Source of the DNA: Tamarix chinensis
Taxonomy: Eukaryota; Streptophyta; Magnoliopsida; Caryophyllales; Tamaricaceae
Direction: 5' to 3'
DNA: 64,000 nt
Assembly (NCBI GenBank): GCA_030549775.1
Contig: CM060177.1
Coordinates: forward strand, 48,324,244-48,388,243
Shown: positions 1 to 10,519 of the stretch, piece by piece
Numbering within the stretch: position 1 is the first letter of the stretch
How the letters are laid out: each line of letters begins with the position of its first letter
The notes under the pieces: model-generated
The model's input: the letters and a program-made list of their open reading frames with translations, nothing else
The model's database searches: none
Told to the model about the DNA's origin: nothing
Made by a program: the position numbers and the translations under genes

Positions 1-1140
1 TTCTTGCTCAGGCTCCTCAATTGACTCATTAGCATTTTTAGCTATAATAGAAGGCTCTTTTGATGGTTGATGTTCCTACATATAATAAATACATGTGAAT
101 ATTTAACTAAAAGAACAAGATATCAAGAGTCAAAGAAGATAAGCCTTTGCATTAACAATAATAGTTTATTCCATTGTAACACTTTTCATATACAAATATA
201 TAGAATTGGCCAACCTTTGTATTTTTGATAGAAAAATAGTAGTAGCAACAAAAATAGAACAAAAATTGAAAAAATTTCATCAATATACTTACAATTTCAT
301 GAAGATAGCATGCTGTTGACTTTCCTCCATTCCTAGGAAATTTAATTTGTCTTGATTTATTTCTACGATTCACTTCACTAATATGCTATATGTGAAAAAA
401 AATAATTAATGATTTCATAACTCTTTTGCATCTCATTAGCCAATGTTTATCCATCAAATAAACTAAATTTATAAATTAGAGTGGAAATACTTGTCATCAG
501 AAACTTTAAAATAATTAAATAGTAGAACCTTTTGCTTAGACGAACCCCAAAAGTCTACCACTAACCACCTCCATACAGTAGCATTTATGGTTTGAGGTCG
601 GTTTGCAATAGCTTGTGACATTGAAAATCCATTAAAATATCTCTCTTTTAGCTTGAAACGCCATTGTCTATACAAAATTTGACATTGCATAGATAATGCT
701 TTGTCAACATGACTACCCTCTAGAAGTCTCCACTCAGCCTAAACCATATATAAATATCAAAGTAATCAATTGGTTACGAACAAAATGAAACGTGTAACTG
801 ATATGCAAAACAAAAACATTAGCTTTAAATTTTACCTTTATCTTAGTGAAAAGTCTTTCTTTTACGGTAGGATCCATATGTTTCCAATTTCTACACATAT
901 AATTCAATATTCCAAAAAAAATACAATTAATGAGAAAGTTTTGTCAAAAATAGACATGTGCAAATAGAATTAGAATAATAAAAATTAGGTTTACCATGAA
1001 TCAAGAGGACAATAATTTTTTACCCACACTCCCAACTCTATGATGAACTGGTTTGCATCAGTGCCTACGATTCTATTCATTTCTTCGGTGATTATAGCAT
1101 ATGGCTTTGTAGTTTGGTCATTTAACCATGAATTAAAATA
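1..1140 (-). pseudogene. TNPA-like plant transposase (Ptta/En/Spm family) of element C1
   Basis: Several minus-strand coding blocks in the right order match the plant Ptta/En-Spm family, the second protein of CACTA elements, which in En/Spm binds subterminal repeats. They are a block near 1040-1140 with the motif ELGVWVKN; a block near 835-895 reading NWKHMDPTVKERLF; a block at about 469-740 with QWRFKLKERYF and WRWLVVDFWGS; and one near 290-373 with NRRNKSRQ followed by a Gly-Gly-Lys-Ser stretch, where the family has a conserved basic stretch and then T-G-G. AT-rich gaps between the blocks look like introns. No single open frame spans it, and the 3' end is outside the window. I infer a decayed multi-exon gene. 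Which exact splice sites were used is unknown. Confidence 0.7.
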
Positions 1141-1199
1141 TTTTTTTTCCACGAGTGGAGCCCCGCTTTGGCCCTACATCACACAAGTATATTGGTTCT

Positions 1200-2995
1200 T
1201 CTCCACATGCATCACATCTAGATTATGCCGAATTAACAAATGCTTCCATTACAGGAGTTCAAAAAAAAATACTCTTTTTCTTCCATTGATGCACCAAGTA
1301 TCGCTCAGATCTCTTTTTCTTAAAAGATTTACTTTTTCCAAATGTGACATTTATAACCCCACTCAATTCCTCTAAAATATCATGTCTAGAAAGTGATTCT
1401 GGTGGGGGGCCTCTTTCAGTGTGTCCAACACCGAAGTCTTTCCTATTCAATCGTCATTTATGGTCCGGTTCCAAGAACCTCCTATGTCCCAAATAGCAGT
1501 GCTTACGAGAGTGCTTTAATATTTGAGACCAAGTATCTTTATGGAAATTAGAACAAGCAAGGGTCCCTTTTGTGCTCCATCCGGACAAATTAGCGTATGC
1601 CGGAAAATCACTAATTGCCCACATTAAAACAACATGCATATTAAACACCTCACCAGTATGTGCATCAAATGTCCTAACCCCATTCTCCCACAATTCCTTA
1701 AATTATTCTATTAGTGGTTGCAAAAATACATCTATATCATTGCCTGGTGATTTTGGACTAGGAATTAACAAAGATAACATGAAGTAAGCACTTTTCATGC
1801 ACATCCAAGGAGGTAAATTGTATGGGACAAGAATAACAGGCCATATGCTATACTTGGAACTTAAGTGTGCTCCAGGGTTGAACCCATCACTCGCAAGTGC
1901 CAACCTAACACTCCGTGGATCAACGGAGAAAGTGGGAAATAATTCATCTAGAAACTTCCAAGCTCTTGAATCTGCAGGATGCCTCATAATTCCATCGTTT
2001 GGACGATGCTCTTTATGCCAATGCATATGTTCTGCTAATTTAGAGCACCTATACATCCTTTGAAGCCTAGGGATTAAAGGAAAATGGCGTAAGACTAGTT
2101 GAGGCACCTTATTTCTTATATGCAACCCATCACCATCACTGCTACTTCCATCATCCTGATTCTTGTCCTTCCATCTAGAGCATTCACAATCTAGACAACT
2201 ATTGTATTGAGAATATTCTTTCCAAAATAATATGCAATGATTAATGCAAGCATCAATTTTTACATAATTCAATCCAAGTTCCTTCGTGTATTTCCTTGCT
2301 TCATACGATGTCTTAGGAAATCCTTTATCAAAGTTAAAGGCTCCATGCAAAACTTGAAGTAGCATATCAAAAGATTTATTACTCACTTTGATGTGGAGTA
2401 AGCTAACCAAAAATTCTAATTTTGAGAATGTCTTACAACCTGCATACAACTCTGTCTCAGCATCTTTCATCAACTTAAAAAACTTCTCTAAACCAACACC
2501 ATTTTCCTCAAGAGACTGACATCCTACTTCTGATTCACTATTATCAATACCCATGGAAAATTGAATGTTTGTCACATCTTGTATCAATGGACCCATATTA
2601 TCAAGATCTGCCTCACCATATGCATTAACTCTAGTCTCTTCATCATAAGTATTATGAATACTAATATTATCACCCCTAATACTACTGCCATCACTTTCTC
2701 CATGAAAAATCTATGGATTATAATCATTCTTGATGCCATACATCATCAAATGAATCCACATAGTATGTCAATTTTGAGCTAAAATAAAATTACAATTCAA
2801 GCAAGGGCATTTTATCAAAATTCCTTCTTCCTTTCCACCAAAAAAAATTCTAAAAATTCATTAACACCTTTAATATACTCTAGCTTTCTCCTATCATTTA
2901 TTCCCTTATGGTTCATCCAACTTCGATCCCCAGGAATTTTTGAAACAATGACTATACATGCAAAAGCAAATAGGAAAACACGTATTAGGAAATGT
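1200..2995 (-). pseudogene. TNP2-type CACTA transposase of C1, decayed and 3'-deleted
   Basis: Reading leftward, the frame opens near 2995 with a transposase-associated domain (GDRSWMN, then GVNEFLEF), then a Cys-rich stretch (CPCLNC) and a WIFHGES motif. The TNP2 domain follows at 2596-1706 (LYAGCKTFSKLEFLV, SFDMLL, CILFWKEY, DSRAWKFLDE, LASDGFNPGA) and continues to 1259 (NGVRTFDAHTGEVF, GWSTKGTLAC, SERYLVHQWKKKSIFF). In-frame stops interrupt it at about 2772-2774 (TGA), 1703-1705 (TAA) and 1454-1456 (TGA at the Trp of EPDHKW). Just past the LDVMHVEKN motif (about 1200) the sequence jumps to the TNPA-like gene, so the C-terminal half normally found after this motif, plus DUF4216, is missing. 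TNP2 is the DDE-type transposase that cuts and joins CACTA ends. This copy cannot make a complete enzyme. Confidence 0.88.
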
Positions 2996-3006
2996 TCATC
3001 GGTCAA

Positions 3007-3900
3007 ATATAATCAATGACTATATTATATTTTTCTTATTGATTAAGGTGATTTATGTGTTAATTATTAGTTATCATATATATGAAAAGAAAGCATTTGA
3101 ATATAACTAAAGGAATGTTTCTATCTTAAAAGTTGATGCTTAATTGTTTATATTACTTAACTATATAAGATAACATAAGTTTAATGTATAGACTCATACA
3201 ATATTTTCTAAGAGCTGATTTATAATGCTCAGGCAACAACATGATTGATCATTTATAATCAAACTTCAAGTTAAAGTGTATTTAAATTGTATATTTCACA
3301 TAAGAGTATTTTTAAAAGTTAATTAATAGACTACAGTTTTGCCTCTTTCTCTTTTTGCCTTTTAGTTAAAGCTAAGACAATCAAGAAGATCAAACCATAT
3401 CCTAGCAAAGAAAATTACATATTGTAATTGCAAATATTTTAAAAGAAATGGACTTCAATACTCTAAGTGTCTACCATTTGTACAGCAAGAAGTAGACTTA
3501 AGCTATTATTTAGCAACAACATAATATTAGAATTCTTGACAATGATTTTGTGAAGGAACAATATTGCCCTTATTATCATACATGAGTCCTGTACAAAGTT
3601 TTTCTTATTTTCATTAATTTTAAATTACGATAATTAAATCACAAATGAGGGGTGTACAATTCTGACTAAAGTCAGAGATTTTTCAGCAAAGAGCATAGCA
3701 AAAATAACATTTATTGGAATTCATTTAAATGAAGTATAGGTCATATTAAACACACAGCCTCTCCCATATGTTTAGGCATATCCTGAATAAGATTTGGTTG
3801 TATAATTTAAACTTACAAGACAAAATTTTATATGTGGTAAATCAATAAGAAGTTCAATTTTCTGGTTATATGATTCAGGCAACATAACATTTTATGAAAC
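3007..3900. other. AT-rich noncoding stretch inside C1
   Basis: About 0.9 kb upstream of the recognisable TNP2 start shows no conserved reading frame on either strand. It is probably the 5' leader or first intron of the C1 transposase gene, by position only. Confidence 0.4.
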
Positions 3901-4345
3901 TAGCAATATGCACGCACATATAACATCATTACTCTTAGAAAATAAATTATCAAACCACCCCATCCCCCAACTAAAGGGAATTGCTAATGAAGAAAAAAAT
4001 AAATTATCAAACCAGCAACCTACGATTAAAGAGCAATATATAATCAAAACAAATTATGAAACCAGCAATATGCACACACATATAACACTAAGTTAATCTG
4101 CAATATAAAAAGGGAATTGAAACAATTATCTACAGCAATATGCACACACATATAACACTAAGTTAATTTGAAATATAAAAAGGGAATTGAAACAATTATC
4201 TGCAACATACACGTATATAAAACACATTCCAGGGAATTGAAATAGGTAAACAGAAAAATAATCTGGCAACACATACATTATGTGCAACATACACGCACAT
4301 CCGACACATTCAAGGGAACTAAAATAATTAAAGAGAAAAATAATA
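3901..4345. repeat. Degenerate tandem repeat in the C1 leader (70-bp unit)
   Basis: Two nearly identical 70-bp units lie head to tail at 4063-4132 and 4133-4202, each starting cagcaatatgcacacacat and ending in gaaacaattatct. Shorter or diverged copies of the same phrase (gcaatatgcacgcacata, gcaacatacacg) occur at about 3903, 4201 and 4283. The array sits between the transposase gene and the transposon end, where CACTA elements often carry repeats. Whether it is a protein-binding site array is not known. Confidence 0.75.
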
Positions 4346-5034
4346 AAATAAAATAAGACTTACCACTGTTTGCTACCCAAAAAACCAGATGGAGGAAGAT
4401 TAATATTGTTCAATAAGCCCTACACCTGCAAAATTATCAAACATAGAAGAAAATTTAGGAAATTTTTTACATTTTTCAATGAAGTTGGAGAAAGGGTAGA
4501 AGATTAGTAGATATATGAGCCGAAATGAAGATGATGAAGAGGGAAATTAAAGATTTACCTAGACAACTAGAAGCTGCAGATCATGATGGTGCGAAATTGA
4601 GGGTTAGGGTTTCACAAAATAAAGAGGGAAGTTTTTTCTGTGTTGTTTGTGAAAAAATTTGGCCGAAATAAGAAGTCTGGCGGTAAGGGTAAAAATTTTG
4701 GGCGCCAGGAAAAAGAGTACCATGGGTGACAAAATATATAATTGTTTCCCAAACTTATTTTTGTGCAACTAGACTAATTTTGTTGCCCTTATTATCATAT
4801 CAAACAATATTTCTTACATATCAGAAATTGATTTTTGGTTTAGGTTTCGAGGGCTGCCCCTGGACCCCTACGAGGGCGCTTCACACCCCCTTATTGAACA
4901 AAAAAATAACATATATAATTTAAACAAACACACTTTTCAACATAATCTTGAAATTTTATGTTTTCATTTGAGAATATAATGAGTGCACTTCCCATATTAA
5001 ATACACCCTAAAGTGCTGATTTTAAAGTTTTTAG
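4346..5034. other. C1 leader between tandem repeat and subterminal zone
   Basis: No conserved coding sequence is seen. The stretch at 4500-4700 is purine-rich and resembles an untranslated leader of the minus-strand transposase gene. A short plus-strand open frame at 4726-4923 has no recognisable motif. Confidence 0.35.
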
Positions 5035-5399
5035 CAACCATTTGCCAAAGTATGGGCAAAAAAAATATCATATTGTTGCCCCAACACCAAATTATGGGCA
5101 ACAAAAAAACATATTGTTGCCCAACACCAAATTATGGGCAACAAAAAATTTAAATCGTGGCACAAACTACATTATGTGCAACAAAAAATAATATCATTGC
5201 CCAAAGATTTTTCCATTATAACAAAAGGCAACGATTATAAAAGTTTGTTTCCCTAAAGAAAACAAGGGCAACGATTATAAAAAATTGTTGCCGTACAGAA
5301 AAAAGGGCAACCATATACTTTCGTCGCCCAAAATAGAACCAATGACAACAAAATTTGTTCTGTCACCCTATTATCATAGAAATCGTCGCTCAAACTCAC
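5035..5399. repeat. Subterminal repeats of CACTA element C1
   Basis: Short motifs recur in both orientations: gggcaacgattataaaa at two places (about 5222-5240 and 5266-5282), ttgttgccc and gggcaac many times, and the phrase caccaaattatgggcaac twice (about 5086 and 5125). Arrays of short direct and inverted motifs next to the terminus are a hallmark of CACTA elements, where the TNPA-type protein binds. The array ends exactly where the terminal repeat starts, which supports the boundary. Confidence 0.8.
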
Positions 5400-5412
5400 T
5401 TTTCTTGTTGTG
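5400..5412 (-). repeat. Terminal inverted repeat of C1
   Basis: The plus strand reads ttttcttgttgtg; its complement CACAACAAGAAAA is a CACTA-type terminus with A instead of T at position 4. The matching left terminus is outside the window. Confidence 0.75.
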
Positions 5413-5450
5413 TACATGGACGTTGCTAAACAAATTAAAACCTGCATTAT

Positions 5451-5468
5451 ATTACTTATTTATTTGAT
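5451..5468. repeat. Left target-site duplication of LINE A
   Basis: The 18-bp word attacttatttatttgat is repeated exactly at 7073-7090, flanking the LINE A fragment. This length and position are typical of LINE target-primed insertion. Confidence 0.8.
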
Positions 5469-7072
5469 TTCATTTATAATTATAAATCAACCAAATTCTA
5501 AAGAATCAAGCCAAACTTACAAAAAAGCTTGAACATTATGGACCAATTCCTCTATTCTATAAGGGAAGGCCCTCTTACTGAACTTAATCCATGAGTCTAT
5601 TTTAACCTTAATGAGTAAAATAAGCCATCTAACACACACATGGAACTTATCGAAGCTAGATTTATTCTTAAATTCCCAGATAACACTTATAATAGCAAAA
5701 AAGGCCGTACGCCAAATGTCTCTCTTCAAACCAGATCTTCTAACTCCCATCTATGCAGCCACATGCTCCTCGATAGAGCTTGGCATCACCCAAGTAGAAT
5801 CTAGCCAACCACTAATCTCGTACCAAATCCTCCCTGTCACAGAGCAATGCAAAAATACACGATTCACCAATTCTTGCTCTTCCTTGCAAAAAGGGCACCT
5901 TACCTTCCTTACATAAATGATTTGGAACCTGGCCAGTCTATCTCTAGTGTTGAGCCTTTGCTGGATCGCAAACCAGGCCATAAGCTCAACCCTCAGGGGG
6001 CTAAGCCTCTCCACATCAAACTAGGATCAAAACTTGGAGACATGTCTCCATCAAGAAGCTGATAAGATGCCTGACAAAAAGACTTAATCGAGAAAGTACC
6101 ACTATCCTCAAAAGCCCTTTTGAACGAGTCCTCCTTGTCTTTGGATAAAGGAAACTGATTGATAAGCCCTTCCAACTACTCCACTAGCGCTACCTCCCAA
6201 TCAAAAAGGTACCTCTGCCACCACAGACTCCAATTCCACTGTGACCCATCCCATCTTCCCATACCAGCAATCTTCTCATCCTACTGCCCTAAAACTGAAA
6301 AAAGTCTTGGAAATACCAATTTTAGCGCTCCTAATTATGTCCAGTCATCGTGCCAAAATCTAACATTTCTCCCATCACCTACAGCTATAGACAATACCTG
6401 CTTCAGGACAGGGTTTAAGCTGACCATCTGAATGATATCCACCCATGGCGTCCATCCGCGCTGAGAGCCCAAGATGTGAATGCCTCCTGACTAGTCCTCA
6501 TAATGGATTGAGGAGACAACATTCTTCCAAGCTGCACCATCCACAGTGAAAAACTGCCACCACCATTTGAACAATAAAGCATTATTCTTCATAACAAGGT
6601 CCCCCACACCAAGTCCTCCCAAGGACTTGGGCTTCTAAATCACACTCCACTTCACCAAAGGAAGATTTCTCTTGTCTCCCCTACTACCCCAGAAGAAATT
6701 ACGCTGAATACCAATGATCTCCTTAGCAACCCCCTTCGGAATCTTGAAGAGACTCATATAATACATCGGAAGACTATTAAGAACGCTCTTGATCAGAACC
6801 AACCTTCCTGCTTTAGAGAGAACCTTCGATTTGCACCCTGCTAACCTCTGCTTCACCTTATCAATCATAGGTTTCCACGTTTATCTATTGCCAGCCTTTG
6901 CACCTAACGGGAGGCCAAGATAAATGGTAGGTATCGAACCAATGACACAGATCAAGATGGATGCTGCCTCCCTCTGAAACTGCTCGTCCACCCCAAGACC
7001 AATGAGCTCCGTTTTATCGAAATTAACCTTGAGCCCCGAGAGTTAGTAAAAACAGTCAATCAGTCTCCTCCA
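5469..7072 (-). pseudogene. LINE A: 5'-truncated L1-type reverse transcriptase with zf-RVT
   Basis: Reading from 7072 leftward, the decoded protein begins inside the C-terminal part of a plant non-LTR reverse transcriptase (SGLKVNFDKTELIGLG, then YLGLPLG near 6925, then SKAGRLVLIKSVLNSLPMYY and NFFWG at 6868-6635). It continues through a linker (GGLGVGDLVMKNNALLFKWWW) to the zf-RVT zinc-binding segment (CPFCKEEQ then FLHC, about 5860-5920), ending near 5517. Most of it stays in one frame, with about five in-frame stops. The endonuclease, ORF1 and the reverse-transcriptase catalytic FADD region are absent, as expected for 5' truncation during insertion. No clear poly(A) run remains at the 3' end. 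It is a different subfamily from LINE B at 52.8-57.7 kb, judged by the diverged protein sequence. Confidence 0.88.
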
Positions 7073-7090
7073 ATTACTTATTTATTTGAT
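7073..7090. repeat. Right target-site duplication of LINE A
   Basis: Exact copy of the 18-bp word at 5451-5468. It marks the 5' truncation point of LINE A at 7072. Confidence 0.8.
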
Positions 7091-7206
7091 ATATTAACTA
7101 TTCAATTCAATAAATAAATAACGGTAAAATAAATTTACTTATAATATTAAACAAAATCAATGATTAGTTAAACATAATTTACTTATCGAAGAGAGCCTTC
7201 GTGTAA

Positions 7207-7347
7207 TTGATCGGTAGATACATACCCAGGGATGATGCATATGCTACTTATGTACAGAGATATCTTATAAGACTGGTACGTGCCCAGGAAACAACAAAAA
7301 ACAAGAAAAGGGAACAAGAAGAGGAGTTATACGATGAAGATGCTTAG
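7207..7347 (+). other. Unassigned exon-like segment, acidic/lysine-rich C-terminal end
   Basis: An open frame of 46 codons with no ATG runs from just after a TAA at 7204 to a TAG at 7345. It decodes to a segment with PRDDAYATYVQRYLIRLV followed by a charged tail (KNKKREQEEE, then LYDEDA and stop). The composition is unlike the AT-rich DNA around it, and an AG at 7215-7216 in front of it could be a splice acceptor. It looks like the last exon of a protein gene, but I do not recognise the family. It could be chance. Confidence 0.3.
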
Positions 7348-8039
7348 CATTTTAAAATAAAATGTTGTATAAATATAACTTAATCAACATCGCTTATATC
7401 TTAGAAGTCTCCGATAAATTAACCAACTTGAGAAGTTTTTGCCTGTTTAACGAAGATAAATTCAAGTTTTAATAAGATGTGAACTAACTCCTAAGAGATT
7501 AAAGAAAAGAATATTCATAGATGTAATGTAAGCCTAACATAATTGTATTAACATTTTTCCAGCGGTCTCATGGAGTGTATTTTTTTTTGTCTAGGGAGAT
7601 ATGTATTTGTAGTTTTATTTCTAATTTCACAGATTTACCTATTACTATAATATTTTTTAATATATTACAATACTTTGTTTGTATTAAAAATAAAGTTAAT
7701 AGATTAATCTAAATGTATTTTAAGGAAATAATAAAAATAATTTTAAAATTATATTTTTAATTTTTTTTAAAAAATAATAAAATATTTAATATATAGATAA
7801 TGAAAAAAAAGTGAGGATAAAAATAAAAATAAAATGTTTCATTTTTTTAAATAATTTTTTTATATATATAATTTTATCAATAAAATATAGATATATATTT
7901 TTGATACGACTAAATGAAGTTAACTAAATATGTTTGATAATAATTAATGTTGTGGAGCACTATAAAACCCAATTTAAAAAAAACTAGTTTATTAATTTAG
8001 CGATGCATAATTTGCTAAGCAAATTGAGTCTTATTAAGA
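7348..8039. other. AT-rich gene-free stretch
   Basis: Very AT-rich, with homopolymer A and T runs. No gene, repeat boundary or conserved motif could be supported. Confidence 0.5.
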
Positions 8040-8229
8040 ATTGATGGTAGAACTTGGGTTGATTTCCAGCAAAAGAGAAAATAGAAATGGAGATTGGGAT
8101 GGAAGAGTGGATTTGATCTTCAAGTAACCATTGAGATCAAATACTTACAATTACCACTTAAGGTATTAGCTCCTAAGATAAAGAATATAATACTTTGGAG
8201 ATAACAATAAACTATGCACTATGTTCGTT

Positions 8230-9400
8230 GGGTTGAAGGATTATGAAAGTGGCCATTTATGTGTTTTAGGGACTTATCATCGGTATACAACACAAATTGT
8301 TGTGGACTAAGGTAATGAGACCAATGATCTAAAGCCTTAAAAATAGAATAAAATTATTTATCATTGGTGCTATACTTGGATCTTGAGTCATTGAACTTTT
8401 CACTAAATAAGGCTATTGGCTTTCCTTCTTGTAGTAAAACCTCTTCAATGCCCACTCCGCTTTCATCACACTAGGTTTTGAGCACCTTGTCAAAGTTGGG
8501 GTAACCTAAACACTAGGGCTTCACTCAATTTACCCTTAATCACTTCAAAGGCTTCTTGTGCATGTTTGGTCCATTTGAATTCACCTTTTTTGAGACACTT
8601 TATGATGGGTGCTAGAAGTGTACTAAATCCTTATATGAACCTCCTGTAGAAGGAGGCAAGCCCATGAAAGGATCTAACATCGATGATAGATTTGAGTGTA
8701 AGCCATATTCTTATTACCTCCATCTTTGACTCATCTATAGAAATACCATCCCCTGATACAACAAATCCTAGAAAGGTGACTTTTAGAACAAAAAAGTCAC
8801 ACTTTTCTAGTTTACTGTACAACTTGTTGTTCCTAAGGACTAAGAATACAAGCTTCAAGTGCCTTACATGATCATCACTACTCGAGAAGTATATAAGAAT
8901 ATCATCAAAGTACATAAGTACAAATTTAGAAATGAAGGCTCTAAGGACTTCATCCATAAGCCTCATGAAGGTGCTTGATGCATTGGCAATCCAAATTCCA
9001 TGACCATCCACTCATATAAGCCTCCTTTGGTCTTGAAAGCGATCTTCCATTCAACTCCTTCATTTATCCAAATTTGATAGTAACCACTCCTCAAGTTAAT
9101 TTTGTAGAATACACTTTCCCTATCTAAACAATCCAACATATCATTAAGCTATGGTATGGAATACCTATACTTGATACTAATGTTATTGATAGCTCTACTA
9201 TCAACACACACCCTCATTAAGCCATCCTTCTTTGGTACCAAAAGGGCTAGCACCATACATGGGCTAAGTGATTCCCTAATGTAAACTTTTTGCAATAATT
9301 CTTCAACTTATCATTACAACTCCATGGACTCTTTAGGGTTACACCTATAAGCCGGTTTGTTAGGGAGAGTAGCACCGGGGAGAAAGTCAATTAGGTGCTC
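8230..9400 (-). pseudogene. Copy A reverse transcriptase and RNase H
   Basis: The reverse transcriptase starts near 9300 with ALLVPKKDG and [12 protein letters not shown] (about 9190-9240), continues through a damaged middle part, and gives an open frame at 9011-8631 with the catalytic box YFDDILIYF (the family has YxDDILIYS), then KLEKCDFF, TFLGFVVS and SFHGLASFYRRFI. RNase H follows to about 8230, with TDHESL-type sequence mutated at several codons. Frameshifts and stops occur before 9011 and after 8631. In an active element this would copy RNA into DNA; here it is non-functional. Confidence 0.85.
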
Positions 9401-9779
9401 TAGGTAGTTCAATTAGGAAGACATCCCCAAACTCACATTGCAAGGTCCAGACCCTTGGGTCAAATGGACTACCATTCTCATTATTTTCAAGCATCAATAA
9501 AATATTCATTACGTTTCCCTTACCTATGGCTTTGTCTAGCCCCTTCCCATCGATGAACAGTCTTTTTACAATGTGGATCCTTCATAATAAGTGAGGATCG
9601 AGTGCTAAGGGGTGTAAGTACAATATTTTTGTTTTTATATTTCAAGATATAAGTGTTCTTCCTCTCATCATGCTTGACATGCCTATCATATTACAAGAGC
9701 CTACCTAACAACAAATGAAATGCATTCATAGGAACTACATCACAAATAACTTTATCTTGATAAATCTTCCCTATGAAAA

Positions 9780-10519
9780 GTGGAACAACAACTTGCTTAG
9801 TGACCTCAACCATAAAACCATCATTAAATCCATTGAAGCTTATATGGCTTAGCATGTGTAGTAGTGGGAAAATTAAGCTTTTTTACAATAGTGCAAGAAT
9901 CCACATTTGCACAATTACCCTCATCAACAATAAGGGAAGATATTTTACCAAGTATTGGGCACTTAATATGAAATATTTTTTCCCTTTGAGAATCCTCATC
10001 CAAGACTTCTTTTGCATACAACACCCTCATCCCATCAAAGCTTCTCCAACATTCAGTGGGGCTTCCTCAAACTCGGCCTCCCCTCTATGGCCGAATGCTC
10101 CCCTTCTTTTTCCTCCTCCAATGGCACCTTTTCTAAGTTAAGCAAGGTCATCACCCTTTGTTTTGACATATATTTTGATACCCAATTCCTTGACACGTAA
10201 AACACCTCACTCCTTTGATCCTACTTGCCTCACCCATTTCGTGCCTTCCCTTACCCTTAACATCAAATGTTTTAGGTGTAGGAGGTGGAATATGTGACTC
10301 CCTTTGAGGGTTTTGGTTCAAACTTATCATGCCTCTTCACCTTAAAGGCTAGATAAAGTAATTTATCTAGTGTGTAATATTTGTAAAGTTCCACCTTCCT
10401 AGCAATGTCACTTCTTAAACCTCCTAAGAATCGTGACATTGTGTGCTCCTCCACCTCCTTCAAACCAAGTCTCGTGATGAGTTTTTCAAAATCCCTAATA
10501 TAATCTTCTACACTTATAG
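9780..10519 (-). pseudogene. Copy A gag and protease
   Basis: The gag part is open from 10516 to 10272 (SVEDYIRDFEKLITRLG, then HTMSRFLGGLR and the TLDKLLYLAFKVKR motif), matching the Retrotrans_gag domain. A damaged CCHC zinc knuckle follows near 10170-10220 (CFTCQGIGYQNIC, where the His is Tyr). The aspartic protease lies at 10030-9824: REKIFHIKCP, then the active-site region IVDEGNCANV and the typical LNFPTTTHAKPYKLQW end. In this plant gypsy group the active site is usually D-G-G-S; here it is D-E-G-N, so the enzyme is probably dead. The N-terminal part of gag is absent. Confidence 0.8.

Larger units (their letters stand above)
1..5412 (-). mobile_element. CACTA (En/Spm) transposon C1, partial, right-hand terminus in window
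   Basis: A minus-strand TNP2-type transposase and a following TNPA-like gene lie upstream of a noncoding leader, a subterminal repeat zone (about 5035-5399) and a terminal inverted repeat at 5400-5412, where the minus strand begins CACAACAAGAAAA. That differs by one base from the usual CACTACAAGAAAA start of plant CACTA elements. The element runs off the left edge of the window, so its other end and the 3-bp target duplication (candidate tac at 5413-5415) cannot be checked. Both genes are broken and part of the transposase is deleted, so this copy is non-autonomous. The superfamily assignment is firm; the exact right boundary is good to a few bases. Confidence 0.85.
8040..10519 (-). mobile_element. 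Ty3/gypsy retrotransposon copy A (internal fragment)
   Basis: On the minus strand the order is gag, protease, reverse transcriptase, RNase H, the normal order of Ty3/gypsy elements, but integrase is missing. Past the RNase H (8230 and below) the sequence turns into a stretch (8130-8190) that closely matches 29095-29145, the 5' untranslated region of copy B, so the 3' half is lost by rearrangement. The gag frame is cut off at 10519, where an LTR-like sequence beginning tgtaacacccc starts. The region 8260-8720 is close to 28420-28890 of copy B (roughly nine bases in ten by eye), so A and B are the same family. Confidence 0.85.

Noticed and set aside
4063..4202. Direct repeats considered as a CRISPR-like array
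   Set aside because: Adjacent units without unique spacers, inside a plant transposon; simple tandem duplication.
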